A stretch of 11,104 bases of DNA from assembly GCA_031271325.1 (NCBI GenBank), contig JAISVY010000039.1, positions 1-11,104 of the forward strand. Direction: 5' to 3'. This stretch comes from Oscillospiraceae bacterium (GTDB lineage: Bacteria > Bacillota > Clostridia > Oscillospirales > UBA929). The position numbers were made by a program, and so were the translations under genes. Positions 1 to 6,606 of this stretch are shown in pieces (position 1 is the first letter of the stretch; each line of letters starts with the position of its first letter). Below the pieces are notes generated by a model. It did not search any database and was not told where the DNA came from. It saw nothing but the letters and a program-made list of their open reading frames with translations.

Positions 1-3000
1 TGCGTCGGTGGAGTTGATTCCGTTGCCGGTCTGGACAGCGCTCTTGCTGCCGGTGAAATCAACGTTGTAGAGGTCGCGGGTCAGGGTCAGACCGGAGCTG
101 TTGAATACGAGGGTCGCAAGGAGCGTTCCGGATCCGCCGTATCCTTTGTCAGCAGCCTGACCTTTTTGAGCGGCGCCGTCGTCGGGTCCGGAGACGTCAT
201 AGATCTTGATCGTGACGGTGCTGTTCGCGTACATCAGGAAACCGCCGTAGCCGAAGCTCGAATAGTCTCCCTTGTCGTCAGTGCTCTTGACCCAGCCGTT
301 TGAACCGTTTTGGATATCCGCCGTGGTGGCAAACAGTTCCAGGGCTTCGTTGTATTCGTCTGTGACCATGTTGAGGTTCGTTGTGTCGATGCCTAAGCCT
401 TCCAGAGTTGTCGTGAGGTTCCAAGCGGCCATGATAAACGGCTCCGCCTGGTCGGTAAGCAATTTATCGATCGCCATCTTGTAGTTGGCGTAGTTGCCGG
501 TGGCTTGAAGCTCAGTGCCGGACATAGTAGCGGTGCCGGTAACCGGTACGGTGATAACCGGTTTGCCTGCTCCATCCGTGGTCCGGACCGCGTCGCCTAT
601 GTTAACGGTCGCCGGAGTACCGGCGGAACGTCTCGGGTCTACTGCAGCGTCCGCCGTGGCGCTGTCTTCGATCAGGACCAGCGGGCTTGTCGCCACGGTG
701 ATGACGGCATCCGCAGAGGAAGTGATCGCGTCGTCCGCAATCAGGAGCCTGAAGGTGTAGTTCTTCGGGAGGGCAACGCCCAGCTTCAGCACAACCGAGG
801 TGGCGGTCGAGCTCATGATATCAATGGTGTAGTCACCGAAGTCTTTCGCGGGAAGGAAGGTCGTTCCATCATCGCTGTACTGCAGCTGGAAGTCCGCGGT
901 GCTCCACGCTCTGAACGTGGTGCCGGTGACGCCGACGGTGATGGTATCCTGTCCTTTGTACATGGGGAAGTCTTTCACGATCGGAGCAACCAGCGGTTTC
1001 GAGGTGAACGCGCTGAGCTTGCTGCTGTTGGGGATCATTCTGCCGCTCATCGCGCTTCCGGGGATGAACACGGTGTACGGTTCTGTGCCGGTCATATTGC
1101 TGTCCAGTTTGATGACCAGCTGACCGCCGACGACATTCGCGGTGAAGCCTGTGTTCACACCTTTGACCAGCACGCCGGCGGGGGTGGCGAAGCTGCTGCC
1201 CGCCGGGGCGGAAACGGTGATGGTGTTATGGTTCACGTTGACCGGTACGCTCAGCGTGAGGTTTTGTCTCGCCGGGATTGCCGTTGCCGCGCCGGTCGGG
1301 CTGGTCACGACGACCGCTTGCGCGATCATACCGTTTTCAGCCGAGCGTACCACGACGAGGTAGTTGCTGCGGGCGTAGGTGGCAATGCCGAAGGCGCCGG
1401 CGCCGCTGGGATTGACCGGACCTCTGCTCGCCGCCGCGCTGGTGCCTGCGGTCGCGTCATAGGAGATGCTGTTGAGGTTGACGTGATAGAGCTGCGCGTT
1501 GCCGAGCAGGCTGTAGTGGGAGTCTTCGATGCCGCTGTAACTCCAACCCTGCCAAGCCGCGGCGTTTTGCACATACACGCCGAAGGAATCTACGTTGCCC
1601 ATGTTGTTGCCAGCATAGTTGAGTTCACTGACGAGGGCTTCTTTGTAGAGGAACTCTACGTCGTAGATGCGGTTAATGTCGCCTTCGTAAGACCAGAACT
1701 CAAAGACGTCGCCGGCATACACGCCGGGTTTCGGCGCTCTTTCAGCGGAGACTTTGGTTCCGACGCTGTTGTTGTTGTCAGCGCAGTAGAGCCATGTCTT
1801 GGTGCCGTCGGGCAGCATGGCATACACTCTGCCGCGGGTGACGCCGTCGGAGTCGGGCTTCTCGTTGCGGTGCCATGTGTCAAGCGCGATAGCCCAGTTG
1901 GTGCGGACGTCGGCGCTGCTGGCGCCCTTGGTGTCGATGTAGGTAACGCGCACGGCGTAGCCGTTCAGGTTTACATTTGCGTCATTGATGTTGCCGCGCA
2001 GGGTTTCGGTGGTGGGAAGGAGCGCACCCTGGGCGACGGTCAGGGAACCGACGTTCTTCTTGGGAAGTACCGCGTAGGTGCCGTCGGCTCTTTTGACGAA
2101 GACGGTGGAAATGTCGGTGTTGAACATGCCGTTGATGCCGTCGTAGCCGTTCGGGGCGCCGAGCTGGGCGGTTCCCCAAGTGGCGTCGAAGCGCTGGGTG
2201 ATACCGCTGACTTTACCCTGCGCGTTCGGGTTGACCACGTCAAGGCGCGCCGGGATTTCGTACAGGGTGATTGTCCCGCCGTTGAGAGTGTAACGCCAGA
2301 TGTGCTCCTCAACAGGGGCAGCGTCTCCGTATACGTCCGTTTCAGCTGCATTGATGCTGCCGCTTCCGCCGTCCGCCGATGCGCTGTTGTACATCACTTT
2401 GTTGTCATGACCGCTTCCGCCGTACTGCGCATCTGCCGGAACGGGAGATGCGACGCGTGTGGCCGGTTGCCCGTTTAAGCCGATGATTTTATCGAGCACA
2501 TAGGTACCGGTAGAACCGTCCTCAAAGAGTGCTCTTACGCGGTAGGTATCCACCGGGTCGAATAAGCCAGTGGCGTCAACTCTCGCGCCGGTGACCAGCG
2601 CGTAGGTGTTGGGGACAGAATCTATCAGGATGTTTACGATTTGACCGTGCCACAGCACGAGGGTGGCTTCTTTCGCGACCATCGAGGTGTTGAAGCCGTT
2701 GTAGCGGGAAGCGAGGCTGTGGCTCATGATGAAGTCGGAACCGTTCATGGTCAGGCGGCCGTTATAGGTCCATTGATCCTCTTTCAGCTCGCCGCCATCA
2801 TAAACGTTCGCGTCGCCGGTGACGTTGGTGATGACGCCGGTTTCGCGGTCATCGGCTTCCTGGGTCAGGTATTTCTCTGTGGTTGTCCAATAGCCATCGG
2901 GAATGATTGGGCTGACCGCGTAGTATTCCCAACCTTGGAATTCGGTGTCTTTGAAGTTGCCCAGGGGTTTCCCGTGACCGACGTTGTTGTTGCCAGCCCC

Positions 3001-4686
3001 GCCGATGTTTCCGGTAAAGCTTGCGTTGCCGTTATCGGCGTATTCGTAGCGGGAAACGTGGTAGTTTTCAACGAAGATGAAGTCGATGCCGTTTTCGTTG
3101 TAGACCACGCGGATGTCCGCGTTCTCCCACAGACCGGCCGAAAGGGTCAGTCCCCAGTCGTCGCCGATGTCAAACTGATTAGAGGAGTAGGTTCTGTTAT
3201 ACCAGATCTTGAACGCGCGCAGGGTCGCACCGTTCCAGCCTCCGAAAACTCCATTGTTGCTTGACGGAGCGTTAATGTTGCCGTAGAGAGCTTCAAACGT
3301 ACTCGCGTAAGAGCTGTAGGTGGCATAGCTGATGTCGCCGCCCGACGCGCCGCTCATGCGGTCTAAGCTGCTGATGCCCGCGCGTCCGTCGTTGAACAGC
3401 GTGCTGTCCGCGGCGAAGTGGTCGTTGTTGTAGTCGATGAACAGGCGGCTCGAGCCGGGGTTGGTAAACGAGGTCTCCAGCTCGGCGTTGACGTCTTCCC
3501 AGACGCTCTTGTCAACGCCTTGCAGCGTGATGATCTCGGATGCCCATGTGGGTGTGCCGTAGATCTTCACGATGTCCCTGCGGTGGTATTCGCCGGGACG
3601 CCAGTCGGTGACTGTTTGACTCCATTCGGTGTGGGTCCACGCTTCCCTGTCGGGATGCTCGAACGTGATGTCGAGGGTACGGCCTACGTCTGTGATGTCG
3701 ATTTCAAGAGCGTCGGTGTCTTCTTTAGAGAGGATATAGGTATCCCACTCTGTGACGGCGCCGCTCTTGCGGTCCCACTCAAAGGGTCTTTGAATGACCG
3801 CGCGGCCTTGGGTCAGCTTGCCGCTGTTGACTTCGTCAACTTGCACACGGCTCGGGATGTTCGGAAGACCGAACCAGGAACCGTCGGTGATTACGGTGAA
3901 GCTGCCGTTAATCAGACCGAAGGATGTCAGCGCCCACGGTCTGCCGTTCTGGCTGCGAACCTGCAGAAGGCTGCCGTAGGCGGCATCGTAGGAGAAGGTG
4001 TTGCTGTTGAGGAATTGATAGAAGAGGTAGAACGCTTCCGCGCGGTTCAGGTAGCTGGTCTCGGTGTCGATCGCGACGAGGTTCCCCATGACGCCGGTTT
4101 GGTACGCATGGTTGATATACACGTCGCGGGCTTTCTCGTAGCCGGCAATCCAAGAACCGTCGAGGTTCTGCAGACCTTCCTTAATGGCGTCGTAGCCCAG
4201 CACGTTCATGACCAGCATGATGCCGTTGTTGAAGGTGATGTTTTGGTACGGGGCGAAGCCGTAGCCGTTGCCCTGCACATAGCCGTATGTCGCAGCCCAG
4301 GCGATTTCGCCTTCCGCCCAGTGACCGGCGGTATCCGCGAAACGGCCGTTGCCGTAACGGGCAGCCCAGTTGGGTTCTTTTTCGCTGATGCGCTGGCCGC
4401 CGTTCATCGCCTGATACAGCAGGACGACGAACTCGCCGCGGGAAAGGGGTTTGTCGAGGTTGAGGTTTCTCGCCTCGCTGCCCGATGTCGTGCCGCCGGC
4501 GATGATGCCGACGTCAATCAGAAGCTGCGTGGCTTTCGCGTAGTCTTCCCCGTAGTTGTCGCTGAGGAAGTCTTCCGCAGTGCTGATGTCGTCGAAGCTG
4601 CCGGTGAGGGCAAACGACGGCACCGCAAGCGAGAAGGCTAACGCCAGCGTCAGTACGAGCGCGAGAAGCTTCTTTAAGTTTCTCAT
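1..4686 (-). CDS. Giant secreted SLH-domain surface protein (3' end outside window)
   Basis: The frame is open for 1562 codons from ATG at 4686 to the left window edge, with no stop, so the C-terminus is missing. AGGAGG lies 11 nt upstream of the ATG. Residues 1-26 form a signal peptide: MRNLKK, a Leu/Ala-rich core, then a predicted cut after SFA. Three S-layer homology-like segments follow at about residues 43-92 (ending in SRGEFVVLLYQAM), 114-165 (FADTAGHWAEGEIAWA, then the variant GYVQGNGYGFAPYQNITF) and 180-224 (ending in LNRAEAFYLFYQFLN). SLH modules bind secondary cell-wall polymers, so the protein is expected at the outer face of the wall. The rest is Asn/Gly/Thr/aromatic-rich, beta-type sequence with stretches resembling Ig-like domains around residues 1150-1400. 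Two segments look like diverged copies, with AGNN at 564 and 1025 and QGW ending at 586 and 1048. I see no catalytic motif, so it may be a structural S-layer protein or an adhesin. Confidence 0.9.
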   Translation of the reverse strand, partial: MRNLKKLLALVLTLALAFSLAVPSFALTGSFDDISTAEDFLSDNYGEDYAKATQLLIDVGIIAGGTTSGSEARNLNLDKPLSRGEFVVLLYQAMNGGQRISEKEPNWAARYGNGRFADTAGHWAEGEIAWAATYGYVQGNGYGFAPYQNITFNNGIMLVMNVLGYDAIKEGLQNLDGSWIAGYEKARDVYINHAYQTGVMGNLVAIDTETSYLNRAEAFYLFYQFLNSNTFSYDAAYGSLLQVRSQNGRPWALTSFGLINGSFTVITDGSWFGLPNIPSRVQVDEVNSGKLTQGRAVIQRPFEWDRKSGAVTEWDTYILSKEDTDALEIDITDVGRTLDITFEHPDREAWTHTEWSQTVTDWRPGEYHRRDIVKIYGTPTWASEIITLQGVDKSVWEDVNAELETSFTNPGSSRLFIDYNNDHFAADSTLFNDGRAGISSLDRMSGASGGDISYATYSSYASTFEALYGNINAPSSNNGVFGGWNGATLRAFKIWYNRTYSSNQFDIGDDWGLTLSAGLWENADIRVVYNENGIDFIFVENYHVSRYEYADNGNASFTGNIGGAGNNNVGHGKPLGNFKDTEFQGWEYYAVSPIIPDGYWTTTEKYLTQEADDRETGVITNVTGDANVYDGGELKEDQWTYNGRLTMNGSDFIMSHSLASRYNGFNTSMVAKEATLVLWHGQIVNILIDSVPNTYALVTGARVDATGLFDPVDTYRVRALFEDGSTGTYVLDKIIGLNGQPATRVASPVPADAQYGGSGHDNKVMYNSASADGGSGSINAAETDVYGDAAPVEEHIWRYTLNGGTITLYEIPARLDVVNPNAQGKVSGITQRFDATWGTAQLGAPNGYDGINGMFNTDISTVFVKRADGTYAVLPKKNVGSLTVAQGALLPTTETLRGNINDANVNLNGYAVRVTYIDTKGASSADVRTNWAIALDTWHRNEKPDSDGVTRGRVYAMLPDGTKTWLYCADNNNSVGTKVSAERAPKPGVYAGDVFEFWSYEGDINRIYDVEFLYKEALVSELNYAGNNMGNVDSFGVYVQNAAAWQGWSYSGIEDSHYSLLGNAQLYHVNLNSISYDATAGTSAAASRGPVNPSGAGAFGIATYARSNYLVVVRSAENGMIAQAVVVTSPTGAATAIPARQNLTLSVPVNVNHNTITVSAPAGSSFATPAGVLVKGVNTGFTANVVGGQLVIKLDSNMTGTEPYTVFIPGSAMSGRMIPNSSKLSAFTSKPLVAPIVKDFPMYKGQDTITVGVTGTTFRAWSTADFQLQYSDDGTTFLPAKDFGDYTIDIMSSTATSVVLKLGVALPKNYTFRLLIADDAITSSADAVITVATSPLVLIEDSATADAAVDPRRSAGTPATVNIGDAVRTTDGAGKPVITVPVTGTATMSGTELQATGNYANYKMAIDKLLTDQAEPFIMAAWNLTTTLEGLGIDTTNLNMVTDEYNEALELFATTADIQNGSNGWVKSTDDKGDYSSFGYGGFLMYANSTVTIKIYDVSGPDDGAAQKGQAADKGYGGSGTLLATLVFNSSGLTLTRDLYNVDFTGSKSAVQTGNGINSTDA

Positions 4687-4697
4687 TGGGTTATGTA

Positions 4698-4703
4698 CCT
4701 CCT
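4698..4703 (-). promoter_or_regulatory. Ribosome binding site of the SLH protein gene
   Basis: The minus strand reads AGGAGG, a full anti-16S match, 11 nt before the ATG at 4686. It fixes that ATG as the start and places the signal peptide at the N-terminus. Confidence 0.85.
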
Positions 4704-4713
4704 AAAAATTTTT

Positions 4714-4729
4714 GGATGCCTCCGCATCC
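4714..4729 (-). promoter_or_regulatory. Leader hairpin in the SLH gene 5' UTR
   Basis: The minus strand reads GGATGC-GGAG-GCATCC, a perfect 6-bp stem with a 4-nt loop, followed by five A and five T and then the ribosome binding site. With transcription starting near 4736, the hairpin begins about 8 nt into the mRNA. A 5' hairpin that lengthens mRNA life is known for some S-layer transcripts. The loop also carries GGAG, a Shine-Dalgarno-like string. A weak attenuator is a less likely reading. Confidence 0.45.
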
Positions 4730-4742
4730 TTGTGGCTCGTTG

Positions 4743-4771
4743 ATTGTAACAGACGCCTTTCCGGAATTCAA
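4743..4771 (-). promoter_or_regulatory. Sigma-A type promoter of the SLH protein gene
   Basis: The minus strand shows -35 TTGAAT (4766-4771), a 17-bp spacer, and -10 TACAAT (4743-4748) preceded by TGT, which makes an extended -10 (TGnTACAAT). The predicted start is near 4736, giving a leader of about 50 nt. I see no hairpin plus T-run terminator between the upstream phosphatase gene and this promoter, so some read-through is possible. Confidence 0.75.
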
Positions 4772-4831
4772 GGGATTTATGCACGATGTAACAAAGCTGT
4801 AATATTTCTCCCGGGACTCTGCCACGCGAAC

Positions 4832-5644
4832 CTATCGCACATAACGCTCCTCTAACAGCCGGATTGCCGCGGCAAGAGCGTGTTCGTCGCAGGAGGGGAT
4901 GATGCGGTCCGCAGCGGCACGGGCTTCCTCCGTGCCCGACGCCGGCGCAAACGAGGTGAACGCCCGAAGCATGCCAAGGTCGTTTCCCGCGTCCCCCGCC
5001 GTGTATACATCCTTCGGGTTGAGCGAGAGGGCTTCGGTCAGCGCGCGAACGCCTTCGGCTTTGTCGATGCCGGTGTTTTGCATCTCCAGCAGATTCCCCG
5101 CCGAAAAAAAGAAAGAGAAGTCACGCCCGTAACGCGCCTTGGCATAGCCGGCTACGGCGCGCAATACCTCGTGCTCGTCCACAAATAAGATTTTGAGCCA
5201 CGGCGGCGGGGTTTCGCCGTAATTTTGAATGGCTTGGTGGGCACACCTCACCGAGGTCATGTGCGCTTCGTTCCAGCGGTTGAAATTCATAATGGCGACG
5301 CGGTCAGGCCAATGCAGCTCGGTGCCAAGTCCGGGAAATGTGCGCAGGATGTCGTCCAGCGCCTCTTCAAACGGTCCGCTCAGCCATTCCGCCCGTAAAA
5401 CGCTCTCAGCATCGTAATCGTAAATATACGCGCCGTTGGACAAGACCGCGGGCGCGTTCAGCGGTACCGACGGCCGCAGGGCGGCGAATCCGGCGAAGCT
5501 GCGCCCCGTCGCGACCGTGAAGCGCCCGCCGCGCCGCACAAAGGATGTGAGCGCGGCGCTTACCGGAGCGGTCAGTTCGCTGCGGCTGTTCAGCAGGGTG
5601 CCGTCTATGTCGGCGGCCAGCAGAACACCGTCGAAGATGCCCAA
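4832..5644 (-). CDS. Cof-type HAD-superfamily phosphatase (IIB cap)
   Basis: This 270-residue protein has all four HAD motifs: I, ADIDGTLL with nucleophile D12 and D14; II, VATGRS with T46; III, K195 in GIDKAEG; IV, GDAGNDLG with D218 and D222. The long insert between motifs II and III is the C2B cap of Cof-like enzymes, and the length is normal for that family. These are soluble Mg-dependent hydrolases of small phosphorylated metabolites. The start is TTG at 5644, chosen because AGGAG (5652-5656) lies 7 nt upstream and no ATG fits. The gene begins 4 nt after the thiT stop, so its ribosome binding site overlaps the end of thiT and translation may be coupled. E. coli Cof hydrolyses the thiamine precursor HMP-PP. 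With the TPP-controlled context, a phosphorylated thiamine intermediate is a reasonable guessed substrate, but this family is promiscuous and the sequence does not settle it. Confidence 0.9.
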   Translation of the reverse strand: MGIFDGVLLAADIDGTLLNSRSELTAPVSAALTSFVRRGGRFTVATGRSFAGFAALRPSVPLNAPAVLSNGAYIYDYDAESVLRAEWLSGPFEEALDDILRTFPGLGTELHWPDRVAIMNFNRWNEAHMTSVRCAHQAIQNYGETPPPWLKILFVDEHEVLRAVAGYAKARYGRDFSFFFSAGNLLEMQNTGIDKAEGVRALTEALSLNPKDVYTAGDAGNDLGMLRAFTSFAPASGTEEARAAADRIIPSCDEHALAAAIRLLEERYVR

Positions 5645-5648
5645 AGAA

Positions 5649-6209
5649 TCACTCCTGACGCGCTAAAATCGTTTTGTCGTACCGCAGCAAGGCAAACGCC
5701 GCCGCCATGCAGATGACCAGTTCGATGCCCATATACGATCCGTTGTAAGTAAGGGAGTACAGCCACACAGGCGTGCCTTCCGGCACATAGGATGCCCAAA
5801 TGAGAATCCCGGAGGCGAAGTGACACGCGAACCGCACAAGCAAACACACCGGCGCGGCATACAGAATCCCGTTTTTGAATTTGCCGAAAAACCCGGAGAA
5901 CCCCAAGATCGTAAACGCGACGATGTAATCCAGCAGAACAACCAGCAGGAAATTCAACGGCGTCTCGGCCGGCGGCGGGGAAAACGATTGCAGCATCTGC
6001 AGCAGCGAATAGGCGAGCGCGCCGCCCACCCCCCAGACCGGTCCCCTGCGGATACCGATCATCAGGATAAACAGCATCGACGCGGGCGTAACCGAGCCGC
6101 CGTTTGCCCAAAGGTCAAACTTAAAGAAGCTGAGGACGAATGCGACCGCTACCAATATGGCTGTTTCGGTGAGGGCGCGGAGAGAGTTGCCGGATTTCGC
6201 GGTTTGCAT
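5649..6209 (-). CDS. thiT: Thiamine ECF transporter S component ThiT
   Basis: This 186-residue, very hydrophobic protein has about six membrane segments, the size of ThiT/YuaJ substrate-binding subunits. ThiT binds thiamine in the membrane and works with the shared EcfA/A'/T energising module, which is not in this window. Residues I recall as thiamine contacts in Lactococcus ThiT appear in place: W34, Y95 in LLDY, H130, W138, and Y151 and N156 in YSLTYNGSY. Several of these sit at a constant +5 offset. D94 stands where Lactococcus has Glu. The start is ATG at 6209, with GGAGG (6219-6223) 9 nt upstream; a longer GTG start at 6260 is rejected because it lacks a ribosome binding site and lies in the riboswitch leader. 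The gene is first in an operon with the phosphatase and is controlled by the TPP riboswitch upstream. Confidence 0.93.
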   Translation of the reverse strand: MQTAKSGNSLRALTETAILVAVAFVLSFFKFDLWANGGSVTPASMLFILMIGIRRGPVWGVGGALAYSLLQMLQSFSPPPAETPLNFLLVVLLDYIVAFTILGFSGFFGKFKNGILYAAPVCLLVRFACHFASGILIWASYVPEGTPVWLYSLTYNGSYMGIELVICMAAAFALLRYDKTILARQE

Positions 6210-6212
6210 AAA

Positions 6213-6245
6213 AATGCACCTCCATAAATTCAAATGAGGCGCATT
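6213..6245 (-). promoter_or_regulatory. Riboswitch expression platform hairpin over the thiT RBS
   Basis: In the RNA, AATGCGCCTC (6236-6245) can pair with GAGGTGCATT (6213-6222). This makes a 10-bp stem with one G-U pair and a 13-nt loop that buries most of the GGAGG of thiT. The stem runs into five U residues just before the AUG, so it could act as a Shine-Dalgarno sequestor, as an intrinsic terminator, or as both. Its 5' arm can alternatively pair with GAAGCGC (6280-6286) just after the aptamer, with one mismatch, which would free the ribosome binding site. The alternative pairing is inference. Confidence 0.65.
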
Positions 6246-6259
6246 CGATGAGACTGTCA

Positions 6260-6282
6260 CGCTGATACACAGGTTATCAGCG
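6260..6282 (-). promoter_or_regulatory. Second leader hairpin between aptamer and RBS
   Basis: The RNA reads CGCTGATA, a 7-nt loop, then TATCAGCG, a perfect 8-bp stem. It has no T-run after it, so it is not a terminator alone. It overlaps the segment that could form the anti-sequestor, so it is likely part of the switching region. Confidence 0.55.
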
Positions 6283-6292
6283 CTTCCCTAAT

Positions 6293-6380
6293 TTCCCGAC
6301 GGCGGCATTATCCGCATCCGGTTCTAAGGGTTTGGCATGGCGTTTCATGCCCTCTCAGCCGCCTGACGGCAGCACCCCAC
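6293..6380 (-). ncRNA. TPP riboswitch (THI element) aptamer
   Basis: The minus strand carries the diagnostic conserved blocks in order: GGGGTGC (6372-6378), a P3 stem GCCG/CGGC, CTGAGAGG (6351-6358), ACCCTTAGAACC, then GCGGATAATGCCGC (P5 with its loop, core 6304-6313) and the closing GTCGGGAA. The P2 arms GGGGT and ACCC are present. P1 pairing is weak by eye. The aptamer binds thiamine pyrophosphate and normally lowers expression of thiamine uptake or synthesis genes. It lies between a strong promoter and thiT, which fits the identity of that gene. Confidence 0.95.
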
Positions 6381-6389
6381 TTTTCCGAC

Positions 6390-6418
6390 AGTATACCAGT
6401 TCCGGTATGCTGTGTCAA
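6390..6418 (-). promoter_or_regulatory. Sigma-A type promoter of the thiT operon
   Basis: The minus strand shows -35 TTGACA (6413-6418, perfect), a 17-bp spacer, and -10 TATACT (6390-6395) preceded by TGG, an extended -10. Transcription would start near 6383, just before the TPP aptamer. A dyad ATACC-6 nt-GGTAT (6393-6408) overlaps the -10 and spacer. It may be chance or a repressor site. Confidence 0.85.
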
Positions 6419-6500
6419 GGCTTGGTATTTATTGGGTATTTTGTTTCTGACCTCAACCCAGATCCAAGCCCAGATTTCTCCCGCCGCTCCGATATTTTCT
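6419..6500. other. Divergent intergenic region with short direct repeats
   Basis: This is the stretch between the back-to-back promoters of thiT and the GH3 gene. It holds TTGGTATTT (6422-6430) followed 10 nt later by TTGGGTATTT (6432-6441), and two CCCAGAT copies (6457-6463 and 6469-6475) 12 nt apart, close to one helical turn each. These may be regulator sites upstream of the GH3 -35 box, but I recognise no known operator. Confidence 0.3.
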
Positions 6501-6529
6501 TTGCCATTGCCGGACGGGTATGTTATAAT
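6501..6529 (+). promoter_or_regulatory. Sigma-A type promoter of the GH3 gene
   Basis: The plus strand shows -35 TTGCCA (6501-6506), a 17-bp spacer, and a perfect -10 TATAAT (6524-6529) preceded by TGT (extended -10). Transcription should start around 6534-6537, giving a leader of about 70 nt. Confidence 0.85.
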
Positions 6530-6533
6530 GGGG

Positions 6534-6554
6534 GACGCGGTTTTACACCGCGTC
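6534..6554 (+). promoter_or_regulatory. 5'-terminal mRNA hairpin of the GH3 gene
   Basis: GACGCGGT-TTTAC-ACCGCGTC is a perfect 8-bp stem with a 5-nt loop, starting at or next to the predicted transcription start. A stem-loop at the extreme 5' end typically protects mRNA from decay. As DNA it could equally be an operator overlapping the start site. A second small dyad, AGAAC-AG-GTTCT, follows at 6557-6568. Confidence 0.55.
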
Positions 6555-6606
6555 TTAGAACAGGTTCTTAATGTTTTTGAAAACCAAGATTGGGGGAGTT
6601 ACGCGA

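Noticed and set aside
505..2478. 657-codon open frame on the plus strand, antisense to the SLH gene
   Set aside because: It is exactly codon-aligned with the SLH gene and stays open only because that gene rarely uses TTA, CTA and TCA codons. Its translation is Arg/Val/Gly/Ala-rich without domains or a ribosome binding site. The same applies to 2641-3264 and 3418-4641.
4772..4831. Terminator after the phosphatase gene
   Set aside because: I looked for a GC-rich hairpin with a T-run on the minus strand after the TAG at 4832 and found none.
5605..6111. Minus-strand open frame overlapping thiT in another frame
   Set aside because: It is a shadow of thiT: it crosses the thiT/phosphatase junction in a different frame and has no ribosome binding site or recognisable motif.
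6210..6260. Extension of thiT to a GTG start at 6260
   Set aside because: The extra 17 codons have no ribosome binding site and lie within the riboswitch expression platform. The ATG at 6209 has GGAGG at ideal spacing.
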